Source of the DNA: CAZRRV01 sp045660865
GTDB lineage: Bacteria; Bacillota; Clostridia; Oscillospirales; Acutalibacteraceae
Direction: 5' to 3'
NCBI GenBank assembly: GCA_045660865.1
Contig: JAZREP010000005.1
Span: 1-56,179, forward strand
Length of the DNA: 56,179 bases
The notes under the pieces were generated by a model, which made no database searches, was not told the DNA's origin, and saw nothing but the letters and a program-made list of their open reading frames with translations. Shown here one piece after another: positions 7,713 through 16,247 of the stretch; within the stretch, counting starts at the first letter, position 1; each line of letters begins with the position of its first letter. The position numbers were made by a program, and so were the translations under genes.

Positions 7713-8655
7713 CTATTAAAATCTCCTCATAGTTATACCTGGGTCTATGCTTTGTTTCAACATAAATTTTGCCGATATACTGACCGATAAGTCCAATAGC
7801 GGCTAATTGCAGACCACCGAAGAACCAGATTGAAAGCATAAGTGAGGTCCAGCCGGGTATGGTTTTGCCAATAAAGTACATTATAAAGGAATACACAGCG
7901 GCGCAAAGGGACAGAACTGTAATAAGTATACCCAAACCGGTTATGAATTTAATCGGCTTTACAGAAAAAGAGGTAATACCGTCAAAGGCGAAGGAAAGCA
8001 TTTTTTTGAAGGGATATTTTGATTCGCCCGCCAAACGTTCGCCACGGGTGTAGGTAACTGTGTCAGTCTTAAAACCGATAAGTGTAACAATGCCACGCAA
8101 AAACAGGTTGCGCTCACTGTAATTTTCCAAAGCCGCAAGCGCACGGGCACTCATAAGTCTAAAATCAGCGTGATTATAAACGGTTTTAGCACCGAGGAAG
8201 TTCATTAACTTATAGAACAACTGTGCAGTTGTGCGTTTAAATGCAGAGTCGCTTTTGCGGTCGGCTCTGACACCGTAAACAATCTCACAGCCTTCGTGAT
8301 ATTTATCAACCATCTGCTCAATTGCGGCAGTATCGTCCTGTAAATCGGCATCAATTGAAACCGAAATATTACAAAACTCCTTTGCAAGCATAAGTCCTGC
8401 AAAAAGCGCATTTTGATGACCAACATTATGGCTTAGCTTTGCGCCGCAAACAAAGGGGTTATGCTCTCGTTCGGCAGAAATCAGCTGCCAAGTTTTATCC
8501 TTACTGCCGTCATCAATAAAAAGCAGACGACTGTCCTTTGAAACCTTTTGTTTTCTTATAAGGTCGGTTAAAACGCCTGTAAGAACTTCGGCAGTTTTCG
8601 GGAATACCTCTTCCTCGTTATAGCAAGGGACAACGATATATAAAACGTCTTTCAT
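7687..8655 (-). CDS. Family 2 glycosyltransferase, GtrB/DPM1-like
   Basis: A 322-aa protein. The GT-A domain (about 1-220) begins YIVVPCYNEEE, with the nucleotide-sugar and metal motif SIDADLQDD and later FLRGIV. Two hydrophobic segments follow (about 235-260 and 270-300). This matches bactoprenol-phosphate glucosyltransferases, which load a sugar onto undecaprenyl phosphate at the inner face of the membrane. The ATG at 8655 is chosen over an upstream in-frame ATG because AAAGGAGC sits right before it. It is 13 bases after tsaD and overlaps gtrA. The product is probably a side-chain sugar donor for a teichoic acid or polysaccharide. Confidence 0.88.
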   Translation of the reverse strand: MKDVLYIVVPCYNEEEVFPKTAEVLTGVLTDLIRKQKVSKDSRLLFIDDGSKDKTWQLISAEREHNPFVCGAKLSHNVGHQNALFAGLMLAKEFCNISVSIDADLQDDTAAIEQMVDKYHEGCEIVYGVRADRKSDSAFKRTTAQLFYKLMNFLGAKTVYNHADFRLMSARALAALENYSERNLFLRGIVTLIGFKTDTVTYTRGERLAGESKYPFKKMLSFAFDGITSFSVKPIKFITGLGILITVLSLCAAVYSFIMYFIGKTIPGWTSLMLSIWFFGGLQLAAIGLIGQYIGKIYVETKHRPRYNYEEILIDAKADKKV

Positions 8656-8668
8656 ATAATTTGCTCCT

Positions 8669-9673
8669 TTAGTAGTTAATGGGTAATGTTGCAACGGCGT
8701 TCAAATCACTGCCGGCTGTGTTGTTTTTTTGGAACTCATAAAAGGCTTGTACACCTATCATTGCGGCATTGTCACCGCAATATTTTAGCTCCGGCATAAA
8801 AAGGGAATAGCCTTTATCATTACAAGCGGCAGCCATGCGTTCACGCAGTTCGCTGTTTGCCGAAACACCGCCTGCCAAAACAATTTGCCTAGCGCCTAAA
8901 TCTTCTGCGGCTTTCATAGTGTGCTCTAAAAGGATATCACATACTGCACTTCTTACAGCCCCTGCCATAGCGGGAACATCAATTTCCTCGCTTTTTTGTG
9001 CAGCGTTGTGGGTTAAATTAACAACAGCGGTTTTAAGGCCCGAAAATGAAAAGTCATATTCGCTGCCCTGGATACTCGGTTTTGGCAGTTTGTATTTTAA
9101 ACACCCGTCCTTATCTGCAATCTTATCAAGCTCCACACCGCCGGGGTAGGAAAGCCCTAAGGCTCTGGCAGATTTATCAAAACATTCGCCTGCCGCATCG
9201 TCTCTTGTTATACCGATTGGGCGGAAGGTGGTGTAGTCGTCAACCATAATTATCTGTGTATTACCGCCTGACACAAGCAAGCATAAAAAGGGCGGTTTTA
9301 AATCTTCTGCAGTAATGTAGTTTGCCGCAATGTGACCTCTTAAATGGTGCACCGGAATAAGCGGTACGCCGAGTGACAAGGCAAGCCCTTTCGCAAAGTT
9401 AACACCAACAAGCAACGCTCCGATTAAACCGGGCGCGAAGGTGACGGCAACGGCATCTATATCCTTTAAGGTTATGCCTGCTTTACTTACCGCTTCACGG
9501 CAGACCTGAGATATACTTTCAGCGTGTCGGCGGGAGGCTATTTCAGGCACAACACCGCCGTAAATACGGTGTTCTGCAATTTGGGTAGCAACTACATTGG
9601 AAAGCACCTTTCTGCCTTCGGTTATTGCAACCGAGGTTTCATCGCAGGAGCTTTCAATACTCAAAATTAACAT
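8669..9673 (-). CDS. tsaD: tRNA N6-adenosine threonylcarbamoyltransferase
   Basis: A 334-aa protein with a full-length Kae1/TsaD fold: LSIESSCDETSVAI at the start, metal-binding HHLRGH at about residues 109-114, SGGNTQI, and SGLKTAV in the second half. It moves the threonylcarbamoyl group onto A37 of ANN-decoding tRNAs to make t6A. Partners TsaB, TsaE and TsaC are not in the window. The start overlaps the end of the phosphatase-RimI fusion by 7 bases. The rimI-tsaD order matches the common Bacillota neighbourhood, here modified by the fusion. Confidence 0.96.
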   Translation of the reverse strand: MLILSIESSCDETSVAITEGRKVLSNVVATQIAEHRIYGGVVPEIASRRHAESISQVCREAVSKAGITLKDIDAVAVTFAPGLIGALLVGVNFAKGLALSLGVPLIPVHHLRGHIAANYITAEDLKPPFLCLLVSGGNTQIIMVDDYTTFRPIGITRDDAAGECFDKSARALGLSYPGGVELDKIADKDGCLKYKLPKPSIQGSEYDFSFSGLKTAVVNLTHNAAQKSEEIDVPAMAGAVRSAVCDILLEHTMKAAEDLGARQIVLAGGVSANSELRERMAAACNDKGYSLFMPELKYCGDNAAMIGVQAFYEFQKNNTAGSDLNAVATLPINY

Positions 9674-10533
9674 TTATTATCCCCTTGCAAGTTTTTTGTC
9701 ATTAAAACTGCGTCCTCTGTCGGCTCTGTGTAAAACTTTGGCCTGCGGCCAACTTCAAAAAAGCCGAGAGACTTATAAAGACCGATTGCAACAGCATTAG
9801 ACGGACGTACCTCCAAAGTTATACTGTCACAGCCTCTTTGTATAGCTGCATAGCAAAGTCTGTTGGTTAAGGCTTTGCCAATACCTTTGCCACGGTAATT
9901 TGTGTTTACCGCAATATTTGTAACAAAGCCGATATCAGCGGTGATTTGCACACCTGCATAGCCGACGGTTTCTTTTCCATAGCGAGCCACAAAAAAGGTG
10001 GTACCGTTATTGTACGAATCGGTAATTCCCTTAGCCGACCAGGGTGTAGAAAAGCATTGTTTTTCAAGTTCGGCTATACTCACTGCATCCTCTATTGAAA
10101 AGGAATCAATATGAAATCCGAATAGCCTAAAACTGACTTCGTTTAACTTTGAAGCAATCATATCACGGCATTTTCTATAAAGAGATAAGCTGCCGCCATA
10201 AGGGTCAAAAATATCAAGGCAGATTATTTTGCCATCTGGAACACCGGCAGAAATTAAAGCCTGCTTATGACCTTGCGACATAACGCAAAGTAAGTCAGCC
10301 TCTAGTGCCTCATTTATAGTCAGTTGCACAGAAGTACGGCTTTCGCTTGCGACAGAAATTTCATTTAGCGCAATTTTGGAGTTTTCTGCCATACTGCTGC
10401 CATCAGCCGCTAAGCCTCGGCTGTAAACTATGGTTTTATTATCGCCAATGCTTTTTAAGTATTCCTTGTACAAATACTCAGCCATTGGGCTGCGGCAGGT
10501 GTTACCTGTGCAAACAAAAATTACTGTACTCAT
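9667..10533 (-). CDS. Fusion: low-molecular-weight phosphatase + RimI-type N-acetyltransferase
   Basis: A continuous 288-aa reading frame. Residues 1 to about 140 are a low-molecular-weight protein phosphatase of the YwlE/Wzb type. The P-loop VCTGNTCRSP carries Cys8 and Arg14, and the late Asp-Pro general acid is in DIFDPYGG. Residues about 142 to 288 form a GNAT domain of the RimI kind, with acetyl-CoA loop YRGKGIGKAL and NAVAIGLYKSLGFFEVGRR near the end. RimI acetylates ribosomal protein S18; YwlE-type enzymes remove phosphate from arginine or tyrosine. Neither domain looks damaged. It overlaps polA by 4 bases upstream and tsaD by 7 downstream, so the RimI half sits where rimI normally does. 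The phosphatase target is unknown. Confidence 0.88.
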   Translation of the reverse strand: MSTVIFVCTGNTCRSPMAEYLYKEYLKSIGDNKTIVYSRGLAADGSSMAENSKIALNEISVASESRTSVQLTINEALEADLLCVMSQGHKQALISAGVPDGKIICLDIFDPYGGSLSLYRKCRDMIASKLNEVSFRLFGFHIDSFSIEDAVSIAELEKQCFSTPWSAKGITDSYNNGTTFFVARYGKETVGYAGVQITADIGFVTNIAVNTNYRGKGIGKALTNRLCYAAIQRGCDSITLEVRPSNAVAIGLYKSLGFFEVGRRPKFYTEPTEDAVLMTKNLQGDNKC

Positions 10534-13070
10534 GCTTCCTTTGCCTCGTACCAGGTTTTACCCACATTAACATCTGCCAGCATAGGAACTAAGAAGTCTA
10601 CTGCCTTTTCCATTTCCTCTTTCAGTATTTTAGATGCAAGGGAAGCCGACTGCTCTTTTACCTCAATAATAAGTTCATCGTGCACCTGTAAAATAATATG
10701 TGCATCGGGAATTTCTTTTTTAAGGCGGTTATAAACACGCACCATTGCAATTTTAATAATATCTGCGGCGGTGCCTTGAATGGGCATATTACGGGCAACA
10801 CGCTCACCGAAAGCACGGAGCATACCATTTGAGGAGGAAAGCTCAGGCAATAAACGGCGCCTGCCAAACAGGGTGTTAACAAAGCCGTTATCTTTGGCGG
10901 TTAGCACAACCTGCTCCATATACTGAGCAACTCGGGGGTAGGTCATAAAGTATGATTTTATATAATCGTCAGCCTCTTTGCGGGAAACACCGATATCCTT
11001 GGCAAGTGAAAAAGCGCCTATTCCGTAAACTATGCCGAAATTAACTGCTTTTGCACGGCTACGCATTAAAGGTGTAACCATTGGTAAAGGCATATTAAAT
11101 ACTTGAGAAGCGGTAATTGAATGTATATCATCACCGTCGGTAAAGGCTTTAATCATAGCGGGGTCGTTTGCAATATGCGCCAATACACGAAGCTCAATCT
11201 GTGAATAGTCCGCATCGCAAAGCACACATCCGTCTTTAGCTTTGAAGAAACGGCGAAGCTCACGCCCTTCAGGGCGGCGGACAGGAATATTCTGTAAATT
11301 AGGCTCGGTGCTGCTGAGTCTACCTGTTCTGGTTTCGGTCTGATTTAAAGTGGAGTGTATACGACCATTTTCATCAGCCACCTGGGCAAGCGAGTCACAA
11401 TAGGTTGATTTAAGCTTTGCTAAATGGCGGTATTCTAACAAATGGCTGATAACGGGGTGCGCATCTTTAAGACCCTCTAACACCTCGGCATTTGTAGAAT
11501 AGCCTGTTTTGGTTTTCTTTTTACAGGGTAGCCCTAACTTTTCAAACAAGGCTTCACCCAACTGTTTGGGAGAGTTAATATTAAACTCATAACCAACTGT
11601 GCGGTAAATCTCATCGGTTAAAGCAGTAATCTTTTCTTGCAAATCCTCGCCGTATTTCAAAATACCGTCACAGTCGACCAAAAAGCCGACCTTTTCCATA
11701 TCGGCTAAAACCTCGGATAGTGGTATTTCAATTTCACGAAGTAGCTTTGTTTGCCCAGCCGATTCAATCTGCTTTTCCATTTCATCGCAAAGCAGACTAA
11801 ACAGCGCACCTAATCTTTCAGGCTCATCACCGCCGTCAATACTAGGAACCGAAACATCATATTCGGCGGCAAGGCGGTCAACCGCATAGCTTGAAGATGA
11901 GGGGTTAAGCAAATATCCTGCAAGACTTGAATCAAAGGTAACATTTTTAACCGAAATACCGTTATCCAAGCCAAATCTATAAAGCCATTTTGCATCGTTT
12001 ACACGAAGGCGAATATTCTCATCGCTCAAAAGGGACACAAGGCTCTCTTTATCATTAGCGATTTCACAAGCGTAAAGCTTGCGGTCGGTACAAAGCATTA
12101 GCAGTTCATCGTTTGCAATATAAATATCGCAAAGTGAAGCCTTGGCAGGGAATTCATTAGATAAAGAAAATTCAGGTGTGTCGTTTGCCAAAGTTTGCTC
12201 TTGCTCTAAGCCGAGTTTATTTAACATTGAGAAAAATTCAAGGCGGCTTAACAGTTTGCGTAAAGCAGTGGTATCGGGTGCTGAGGTTGCGTAATCTGCA
12301 AGCTCACCGCTAAGCGGAACTTCGGTACAAATAGTGCCAAGCTCACGGCTTAAAAATGCGCTATCCCTACCTGCTTCTAATTTAGCACGCAAAGTGTCTT
12401 TAATATCCAAAGAATCTAAATTGTCATAAATATAACCAATATTGCCAAAACGCTGAATTAAATCCAGAGCGGTTTTTTCACCGACACCTGCAACACCGGG
12501 GATATGGTCGGAAGCATCACCCTGCAAGGCTTTTATTTCAATCATACCGCTAGGCTCCACGCCGTAGCGTGCAAAAATTTCCGCCCTGTCAATTACAGTC
12601 AGTTGCGGTGCGCCCTGCTTGGTGGAGGCTAAAAGCACACGGGTAGAATCACTTACAAGCTGAAAAGAGTCACGGTCACCTGTGGAAATTACGCAAGTAT
12701 TACCGCTTTGCTCGCATCTTTTTGCCAATGTGCCTAAAATATCATCCGCCTCATAGCCTTCCTTTTCAAGACAGGTATAGCCAAAGGCAGACAAAAGCTC
12801 CTTTAACAAAGGAATTTGAGAAGCAAGCTCTACAGGCATAGGCTTGCGCCCTGCTTTATACTCTGAATATTTTGCATGGCGGAAGGTGGGGCTTCTAAGG
12901 TCAAAAGCAACACAGACTCCGTCAGGCTTTTCCGCTTCAATAAGGCGGTTTAAAATATTCATAAAACCGTATATGCCGTTTGTGTATTCGCCTTTTTTGG
13001 TTGTAAGCAGGCGTATGCCGTAAAATGCACGGTTGATAATACTGTTTCCGTCCACCGCAAGAATTTTCAT
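10530..13070 (-). CDS. polA: DNA polymerase I
   Basis: An 846-aa family A polymerase. The 5' nuclease domain starts AVDGNSIINRAFYGIR. The polymerase domain has motif A DYSQIELRVLAHIANDP, motif B RSRAKAVNFGIVYG and motif C QVHDELIIEV. The middle region (about 300-450) keeps the fold of a 3'-5' exonuclease but I see no DxE pair, so it is probably inactive for proofreading, as in many Bacillota. It fills gaps and removes RNA primers and damaged DNA. It is the first gene of a six-gene minus-strand operon and is divergent from dusB across a 96-base AT-rich region. The ribosome site is AAGGAG. Confidence 0.96.
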   Translation of the reverse strand: MKILAVDGNSIINRAFYGIRLLTTKKGEYTNGIYGFMNILNRLIEAEKPDGVCVAFDLRSPTFRHAKYSEYKAGRKPMPVELASQIPLLKELLSAFGYTCLEKEGYEADDILGTLAKRCEQSGNTCVISTGDRDSFQLVSDSTRVLLASTKQGAPQLTVIDRAEIFARYGVEPSGMIEIKALQGDASDHIPGVAGVGEKTALDLIQRFGNIGYIYDNLDSLDIKDTLRAKLEAGRDSAFLSRELGTICTEVPLSGELADYATSAPDTTALRKLLSRLEFFSMLNKLGLEQEQTLANDTPEFSLSNEFPAKASLCDIYIANDELLMLCTDRKLYACEIANDKESLVSLLSDENIRLRVNDAKWLYRFGLDNGISVKNVTFDSSLAGYLLNPSSSSYAVDRLAAEYDVSVPSIDGGDEPERLGALFSLLCDEMEKQIESAGQTKLLREIEIPLSEVLADMEKVGFLVDCDGILKYGEDLQEKITALTDEIYRTVGYEFNINSPKQLGEALFEKLGLPCKKKTKTGYSTNAEVLEGLKDAHPVISHLLEYRHLAKLKSTYCDSLAQVADENGRIHSTLNQTETRTGRLSSTEPNLQNIPVRRPEGRELRRFFKAKDGCVLCDADYSQIELRVLAHIANDPAMIKAFTDGDDIHSITASQVFNMPLPMVTPLMRSRAKAVNFGIVYGIGAFSLAKDIGVSRKEADDYIKSYFMTYPRVAQYMEQVVLTAKDNGFVNTLFGRRRLLPELSSSNGMLRAFGERVARNMPIQGTAADIIKIAMVRVYNRLKKEIPDAHIILQVHDELIIEVKEQSASLASKILKEEMEKAVDFLVPMLADVNVGKTWYEAKEA

Positions 13071-13102
13071 AATCTACTCCTTGTAATTCGGTTTCGTGTA
13101 TT

Positions 13103-13127
13103 GTAAAATATATTTAATATATTTTAC
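13103..13127. promoter_or_regulatory. Symmetric AT-rich element between polA and dusB
   Basis: Perfect palindrome GTAAAATATAT-TTA-ATATATTTTAC in the 96-base divergent region. Each strand carries a TAAAAT -10-like hexamer, so it may be the core of two back-to-back promoters or a repressor site. Confidence 0.4.
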
Positions 13128-13166
13128 CACAAGCGGGACAAAAACACAACCGCGCAGGAGAATTTT

Positions 13167-14141
13167 ATGAAAATAGGGGATTTTGAAATAAAGGGCTATG
13201 CCGCCTTGGCGCCGATGGCAGGGGTGGCAGACCGAGCAATGCGAGAACTGTGCATACAAGAGGGCGCAGCATATTGCGTGGGTGAATTGACCAGCGCAAA
13301 GGCTATTGTTTTGGGTGATAAAAAGTCGGCAACATTTCTCTCGTCCGCCGAAGCCGAGCAACCCTTCGGCTGTCAGCTTTTTGGCTGTGAGCCTGAAACT
13401 ATGGCTAAAGCGGCCGTTATTGCAAGTAACTATAATCCAAAATTTATAGATATAAATATGGGTTGTCCTGCTCCCAAGGTTGCGGTTGCAGGAGGCGGCG
13501 GTGCGGCGCTGATGAAGGACCCGAAGCTCGCAGGTGAAATCGTGCGTGAGGTAGTAAAGGCAGTCGATTTGCCGGTTACTGTAAAGATGCGCACAGGCTG
13601 GGATGAAAACTCCATAACCGCACTAGAGGTAGCAATGGAGGTAGAAAAAAACGGTGCGGCGGCAATTACGGTGCACGGCAGAACAAGAAGCCAAATGTAT
13701 GCACCACCTTGTGATACCGAAATGATTAAAAAAGTTAAAAAAGCGGTATCGGTGCCGGTTATTGCTAACGGAGATATTACCTCTTATAAAGAAGCGGCCG
13801 AGATGTATGAGCAGACAGGCTGTGATTTTATAATGCTCGGCAGAGCGGCAATGGGAAACCCCTTTATTTTTAAGCAAATCAACACCTATTTAGCAGAAGG
13901 GCGGATATTACCCGAGCCGCCTCTTTCGGTAAGATTATTGACACTTATAAAGCAAATTGAAAAAATGCGTGAATATAAGGGCGACCATATCGCATTTTTG
14001 GAGGCAAGGAAGCATACGGCTTGGTATATGCACGGCCTAAACGGCGCCGCCGAGCTTCGCAGAATGTGTTCCCTTATTACCGATATGGAGGGCGTTTTAG
14101 CAGTTTGCAAAAAAGCGCAAATGTTAAATCCAGGCGAATAA
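13167..14141 (+). CDS. dusB: tRNA-dihydrouridine synthase
   Basis: A 324-aa FMN-dependent TIM-barrel enzyme. Visible motifs are LAPMAGVADRAMRELC at the start, the catalytic Cys in INMGCPAPKV, VKMRTGWDE, ITVHGRTRSQMY and IANGDI, then MLGRAAMGNPFIF. It reduces specific uridines in the tRNA D-loop to dihydrouridine using NADPH. The Bacillota enzyme next to core genes is usually assigned DusB. Ribosome site CAGGAG precedes the ATG. It is followed 44 bases later by a 60-aa gene that probably shares its transcript. Confidence 0.94.
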   Translation: MKIGDFEIKGYAALAPMAGVADRAMRELCIQEGAAYCVGELTSAKAIVLGDKKSATFLSSAEAEQPFGCQLFGCEPETMAKAAVIASNYNPKFIDINMGCPAPKVAVAGGGGAALMKDPKLAGEIVREVVKAVDLPVTVKMRTGWDENSITALEVAMEVEKNGAAAITVHGRTRSQMYAPPCDTEMIKKVKKAVSVPVIANGDITSYKEAAEMYEQTGCDFIMLGRAAMGNPFIFKQINTYLAEGRILPEPPLSVRLLTLIKQIEKMREYKGDHIAFLEARKHTAWYMHGLNGAAELRRMCSLITDMEGVLAVCKKAQMLNPGE

Positions 14142-14185
14142 TTGAAAAGCTTTGCGGTTACAATACCTTTTAAGGAGGAATTGTA

Positions 14186-14368
14186 ATGCAAAGCGGAAAA
14201 ACTATGAATTTTGTTAAGGGTATCGGTATCGGTATGGCGGCCGGCGCAATGGCTACAATGGTTGGCAAAGCGGTTATGGACAACAAAAAAAGCGTAGTAA
14301 AGAAAACCGGCAAGGCGGTAAAGAGCCTTGGCGAAGTTGTCGATAATATCAGTTATTTCTTTAAATAA
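14186..14368 (+). CDS. Small glycine-zipper-like protein
   Basis: A 60-aa protein I cannot name. Residues about 8-30 form a Gly/Ala/Met-rich helix (GIGIGMAAGAMATMVGKAVM), followed by a basic stretch KKSVVKKTGKAVKSLG and a short hydrophobic end. It resembles small YtxH-like or glycine-zipper membrane-associated proteins. An excellent ribosome site (AAGGAGGA) and an immediate strong terminator support a real gene. It lies 44 bases downstream of dusB with no terminator between. Confidence 0.75.
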   Translation: MQSGKTMNFVKGIGIGMAAGAMATMVGKAVMDNKKSVVKKTGKAVKSLGEVVDNISYFFK

Positions 14369-14402
14369 AATACAGGTATGCGAAAGCATACCTGTATTTT
14401 TT
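14367..14402. terminator. Bidirectional terminator
   Basis: 15-bp perfect arms AAAATACAGGTATGC / GCATACCTGTATTTT with a GAAA tetraloop, between the 60-aa gene and the convergent ECF S component. Confidence 0.9.
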
Positions 14403-14913
14403 ATTCTTCTTTTGGTGCTATTTTTTTAAGCAAAAGGGCAAGCGGTAACACAAGGGCACCGGCAAATAAGTTACTGACACCGTGAATTGCATCCCAGGGC
14501 AAGCCTGCCACAATCCAAGCAACCATTCCTTTAAAGTCAAGCCCAAACATAACGGCTTGCGTAGGTGCGTATAATGTGCCGTATAATAACCCGTGCAATG
14601 CGCAGGTTATCATATACAAAGGCACCGCCACCTTGCTTGGCATATTTTTAGGCAACAGCATTGTAATTCCCCAAAGGACTGTCCACAAATAAATATGGGG
14701 CACCCACCAGGGCGCAAAGCCCGAAAACAAGCCGAGCATAGCAACATAAATATAAATCGGGATTAAGGCTTTTTTGCGATAAACCACCGTGAAAGTAACG
14801 GTGAGAGACCCTAGCAAATGTATGTTGGGCAAAAATTCCATAAGCATTTTTGAAGCATACATAAAAGCGCCAAGTAAGGCAAAAAGCGTTATTTCCTTTG
14901 TTTTAATTTTCAT
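14401..14913 (-). CDS. ECF transporter S component, probable cobalamin/corrinoid specificity
   Basis: A 170-aa protein with five to six hydrophobic segments and the S-component N-terminal helix pattern (KEITLFALLGAFMYASKMLM). S components bind the vitamin and work with a shared EcfT/EcfA energising module, which is not in this window. Substrate is inferred from context: the gene overlaps the stop of the DUF4430 lipoprotein by one base (TAATG), and both lie behind a cobalamin-type riboswitch. It is distinct in sequence from the biotin and thiamin S components I know; CbrT-type B12 transporters are the natural comparison. Family is sure, substrate moderately so. Confidence 0.82.
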   Translation of the reverse strand: MKIKTKEITLFALLGAFMYASKMLMEFLPNIHLLGSLTVTFTVVYRKKALIPIYIYVAMLGLFSGFAPWWVPHIYLWTVLWGITMLLPKNMPSKVAVPLYMITCALHGLLYGTLYAPTQAVMFGLDFKGMVAWIVAGLPWDAIHGVSNLFAGALVLPLALLLKKIAPKEE

Positions 14914-15359
14914 TATTTTTGTGCCTTTAAGGTGTACTGCGCATCGGCAGTAATTTCGGTGGTGTCAATGCCCGAAACTGCATACTCGCCGTTAACATAG
15001 AAAGCCCAATAAAGCTTGTCTGTATCAAAATCCAATGTTTCGCCGTCTACGGTTTTAACATACAGTCCGTATTGGCTGTCCTCACCTGAAATTAGGCCTG
15101 CCTCTATGAGGGCGGCGCCAACGGTGGTCTTGTCGGTTTTTACCAGAAACTGCTTTTTGCTACCGTCTTTGTGTTCTACAAAAAAGGTAAACTGTGTTTT
15201 ACCCTGGCCGATTTCGATTACTGAGGCAATCGAAGAGGTACCGGGTGTGTTGTCGGTTTGTGTGTTTTTACAAGCTGTCATTGTCAGTGCCATAGCCGCA
15301 ATAAGCACTAAACAAAGCATTACCGACAAAGTGTTTTTAAAAACTTTTGTCATATTCAT
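14913..15359 (-). CDS. DUF4430 lipoprotein, likely corrinoid-binding
   Basis: A 148-aa protein with a lipoprotein signal peptide and lipobox MTAC at Cys30, then a Thr/Ser-rich linker. One DUF4430 domain follows (about 50-148; KTDKTTVGAALIEAGLISG, then KLYWAFYVNGEYAVSGIDTT). DUF4430 corresponds to the C-terminal cobalamin-binding domain of transcobalamin and intrinsic factor, so it should be an outer-face corrinoid receptor or co-receptor. The ATG at 15359 follows AAAAGGAG with good spacing. It is the first gene after the riboswitch and is coupled to the ECF S component. Function is inferred from domain and riboswitch together. Confidence 0.85.
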   Translation of the reverse strand: MNMTKVFKNTLSVMLCLVLIAAMALTMTACKNTQTDNTPGTSSIASVIEIGQGKTQFTFFVEHKDGSKKQFLVKTDKTTVGAALIEAGLISGEDSQYGLYVKTVDGETLDFDTDKLYWAFYVNGEYAVSGIDTTEITADAQYTLKAQK

Positions 15360-15424
15360 CTTTGTTTTCTCCTTTTAAATAACTTTAACACATGGTCGGC
15401 ACTCGCAACCTAAGTTGTGTATAA

Positions 15425-15600
15425 AAATATTGGGTCCGGTCTTCCGGCTTACGCAAAACTTACAAACCAGCCTTCTCAGGAGTTTCCCAATGGCGTTTCG
15501 TCCCTTGCGGCAGGGATATATGGTTTGTTATATACGCTTACGGCGACGGGCTCGCACAGGATTTCCACCTGTTTCCCACAGTTATACTGTTTTGACCCAA
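15425..15600 (-). promoter_or_regulatory. Cobalamin (B12) riboswitch
   Basis: Read on the minus strand: GGTGGAAATCC (15559-15569), then GAGCCCGTCGCCGTAAGCG, matching the family's GGTG..AATCC..CCCGC..CTGTAAG core. The 3' conserved segment AGCCGGAAGACCGGAC (15434-15449) is the counterpart of AGTCAGGATACCTGCC. The start codon of the DUF4430 lipoprotein lies about 75 bases after it. No T-run terminator is seen, which suggests translational control. The CCGTCGCCGT segment is a slight variant of the classic CCGCCACTGT box. Confidence 0.85.
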
Positions 15601-15643
15601 AAACAGTTTAGCATATAGCAGTTTTCTTTTCAAGTTATAAAAC

Positions 15644-15670
15644 AAAAAGCCTCCCAAAGGAGGCTTTTTT
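15644..15670 (-). terminator. Terminator of xpt
   Basis: AAAAAGCCTCC-CAAA-GGAGGCTTTTT, directly after the xpt stop in the minus-strand direction. Confidence 0.85.
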
Positions 15671-15671
15671 A

Positions 15672-16247
15672 TTAGTCTACAAATTTTATTCCGTCTTCAA
15701 CACTCATTGAGGCGATTCGTGCAAGGGATTCAACACGAACACCCATATTGCGAATTAAATCGCCGCCGGGCTGGAATGCTTTTTCAATTACAATTCCCGC
15801 ACCCACAAGTGTTGCGCCTGACTGTTTAACTAGGTCCATAAGACCGAGCAGGGCACTGCCCATAGCCAGAAAATCGTCAATTATAAGTACTTTATCCTCC
15901 GGTCCTAAAAACTCTTTGGATACTAAAATATCATAATGTTTTTTATGGGTAAAGGATTCAACGGTAGAATGATAAACGTTAGGAGAAATGTTAACGGTTT
16001 TGCTCTTTTTTGCAAAAACTACAGGCACCTTGAAATACTGCGCCGCAAGGCAGGCAATACCAATACCCGAAGCCTCAATGGTTAGAATTTTTGTTACACC
16101 GCTGTTTTCATACAAGCGCTTAAATTCTTTACCAACCTCGCACATAAATTCAACGTCAATTTGGTGGTTTACAAAGCTGTCAACCTTTAATACGCCGCCC
16201 TCATAGACTTTTCCGCATTCTCTAATTTTATCTTCCAATAATTTCAT
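15672..16247 (-). CDS. xpt: Xanthine phosphoribosyltransferase
   Basis: A 191-aa protein, the normal length for Xpt. The PRPP-binding loop VLIIDDFLAMGSALLGL is at about residues 123-139, with TIEASGIGIA and VFAKKSK upstream. It converts xanthine plus PRPP to XMP in purine salvage. In Bacillus, xpt sits behind a guanine riboswitch, but the leader here shows no such element. It is transcribed alone, divergent from the DUF421 gene, and ends at its own terminator before the cobalamin riboswitch. Confidence 0.95.
   Translation of the reverse strand: MKLLEDKIRECGKVYEGGVLKVDSFVNHQIDVEFMCEVGKEFKRLYENSGVTKILTIEASGIGIACLAAQYFKVPVVFAKKSKTVNISPNVYHSTVESFTHKKHYDILVSKEFLGPEDKVLIIDDFLAMGSALLGLMDLVKQSGATLVGAGIVIEKAFQPGGDLIRNMGVRVESLARIASMSVEDGIKFVD

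Noticed and set aside
13074..13361. Minus-strand reading frame overlapping the dusB start
   Set aside because: It lies opposite dusB and crosses the promoter region, so it is a shadow of the real gene.
15415..15618. Short plus-strand reading frames between the lipoprotein gene and xpt
   Set aside because: They run antisense through the cobalamin riboswitch and have no ribosome site.
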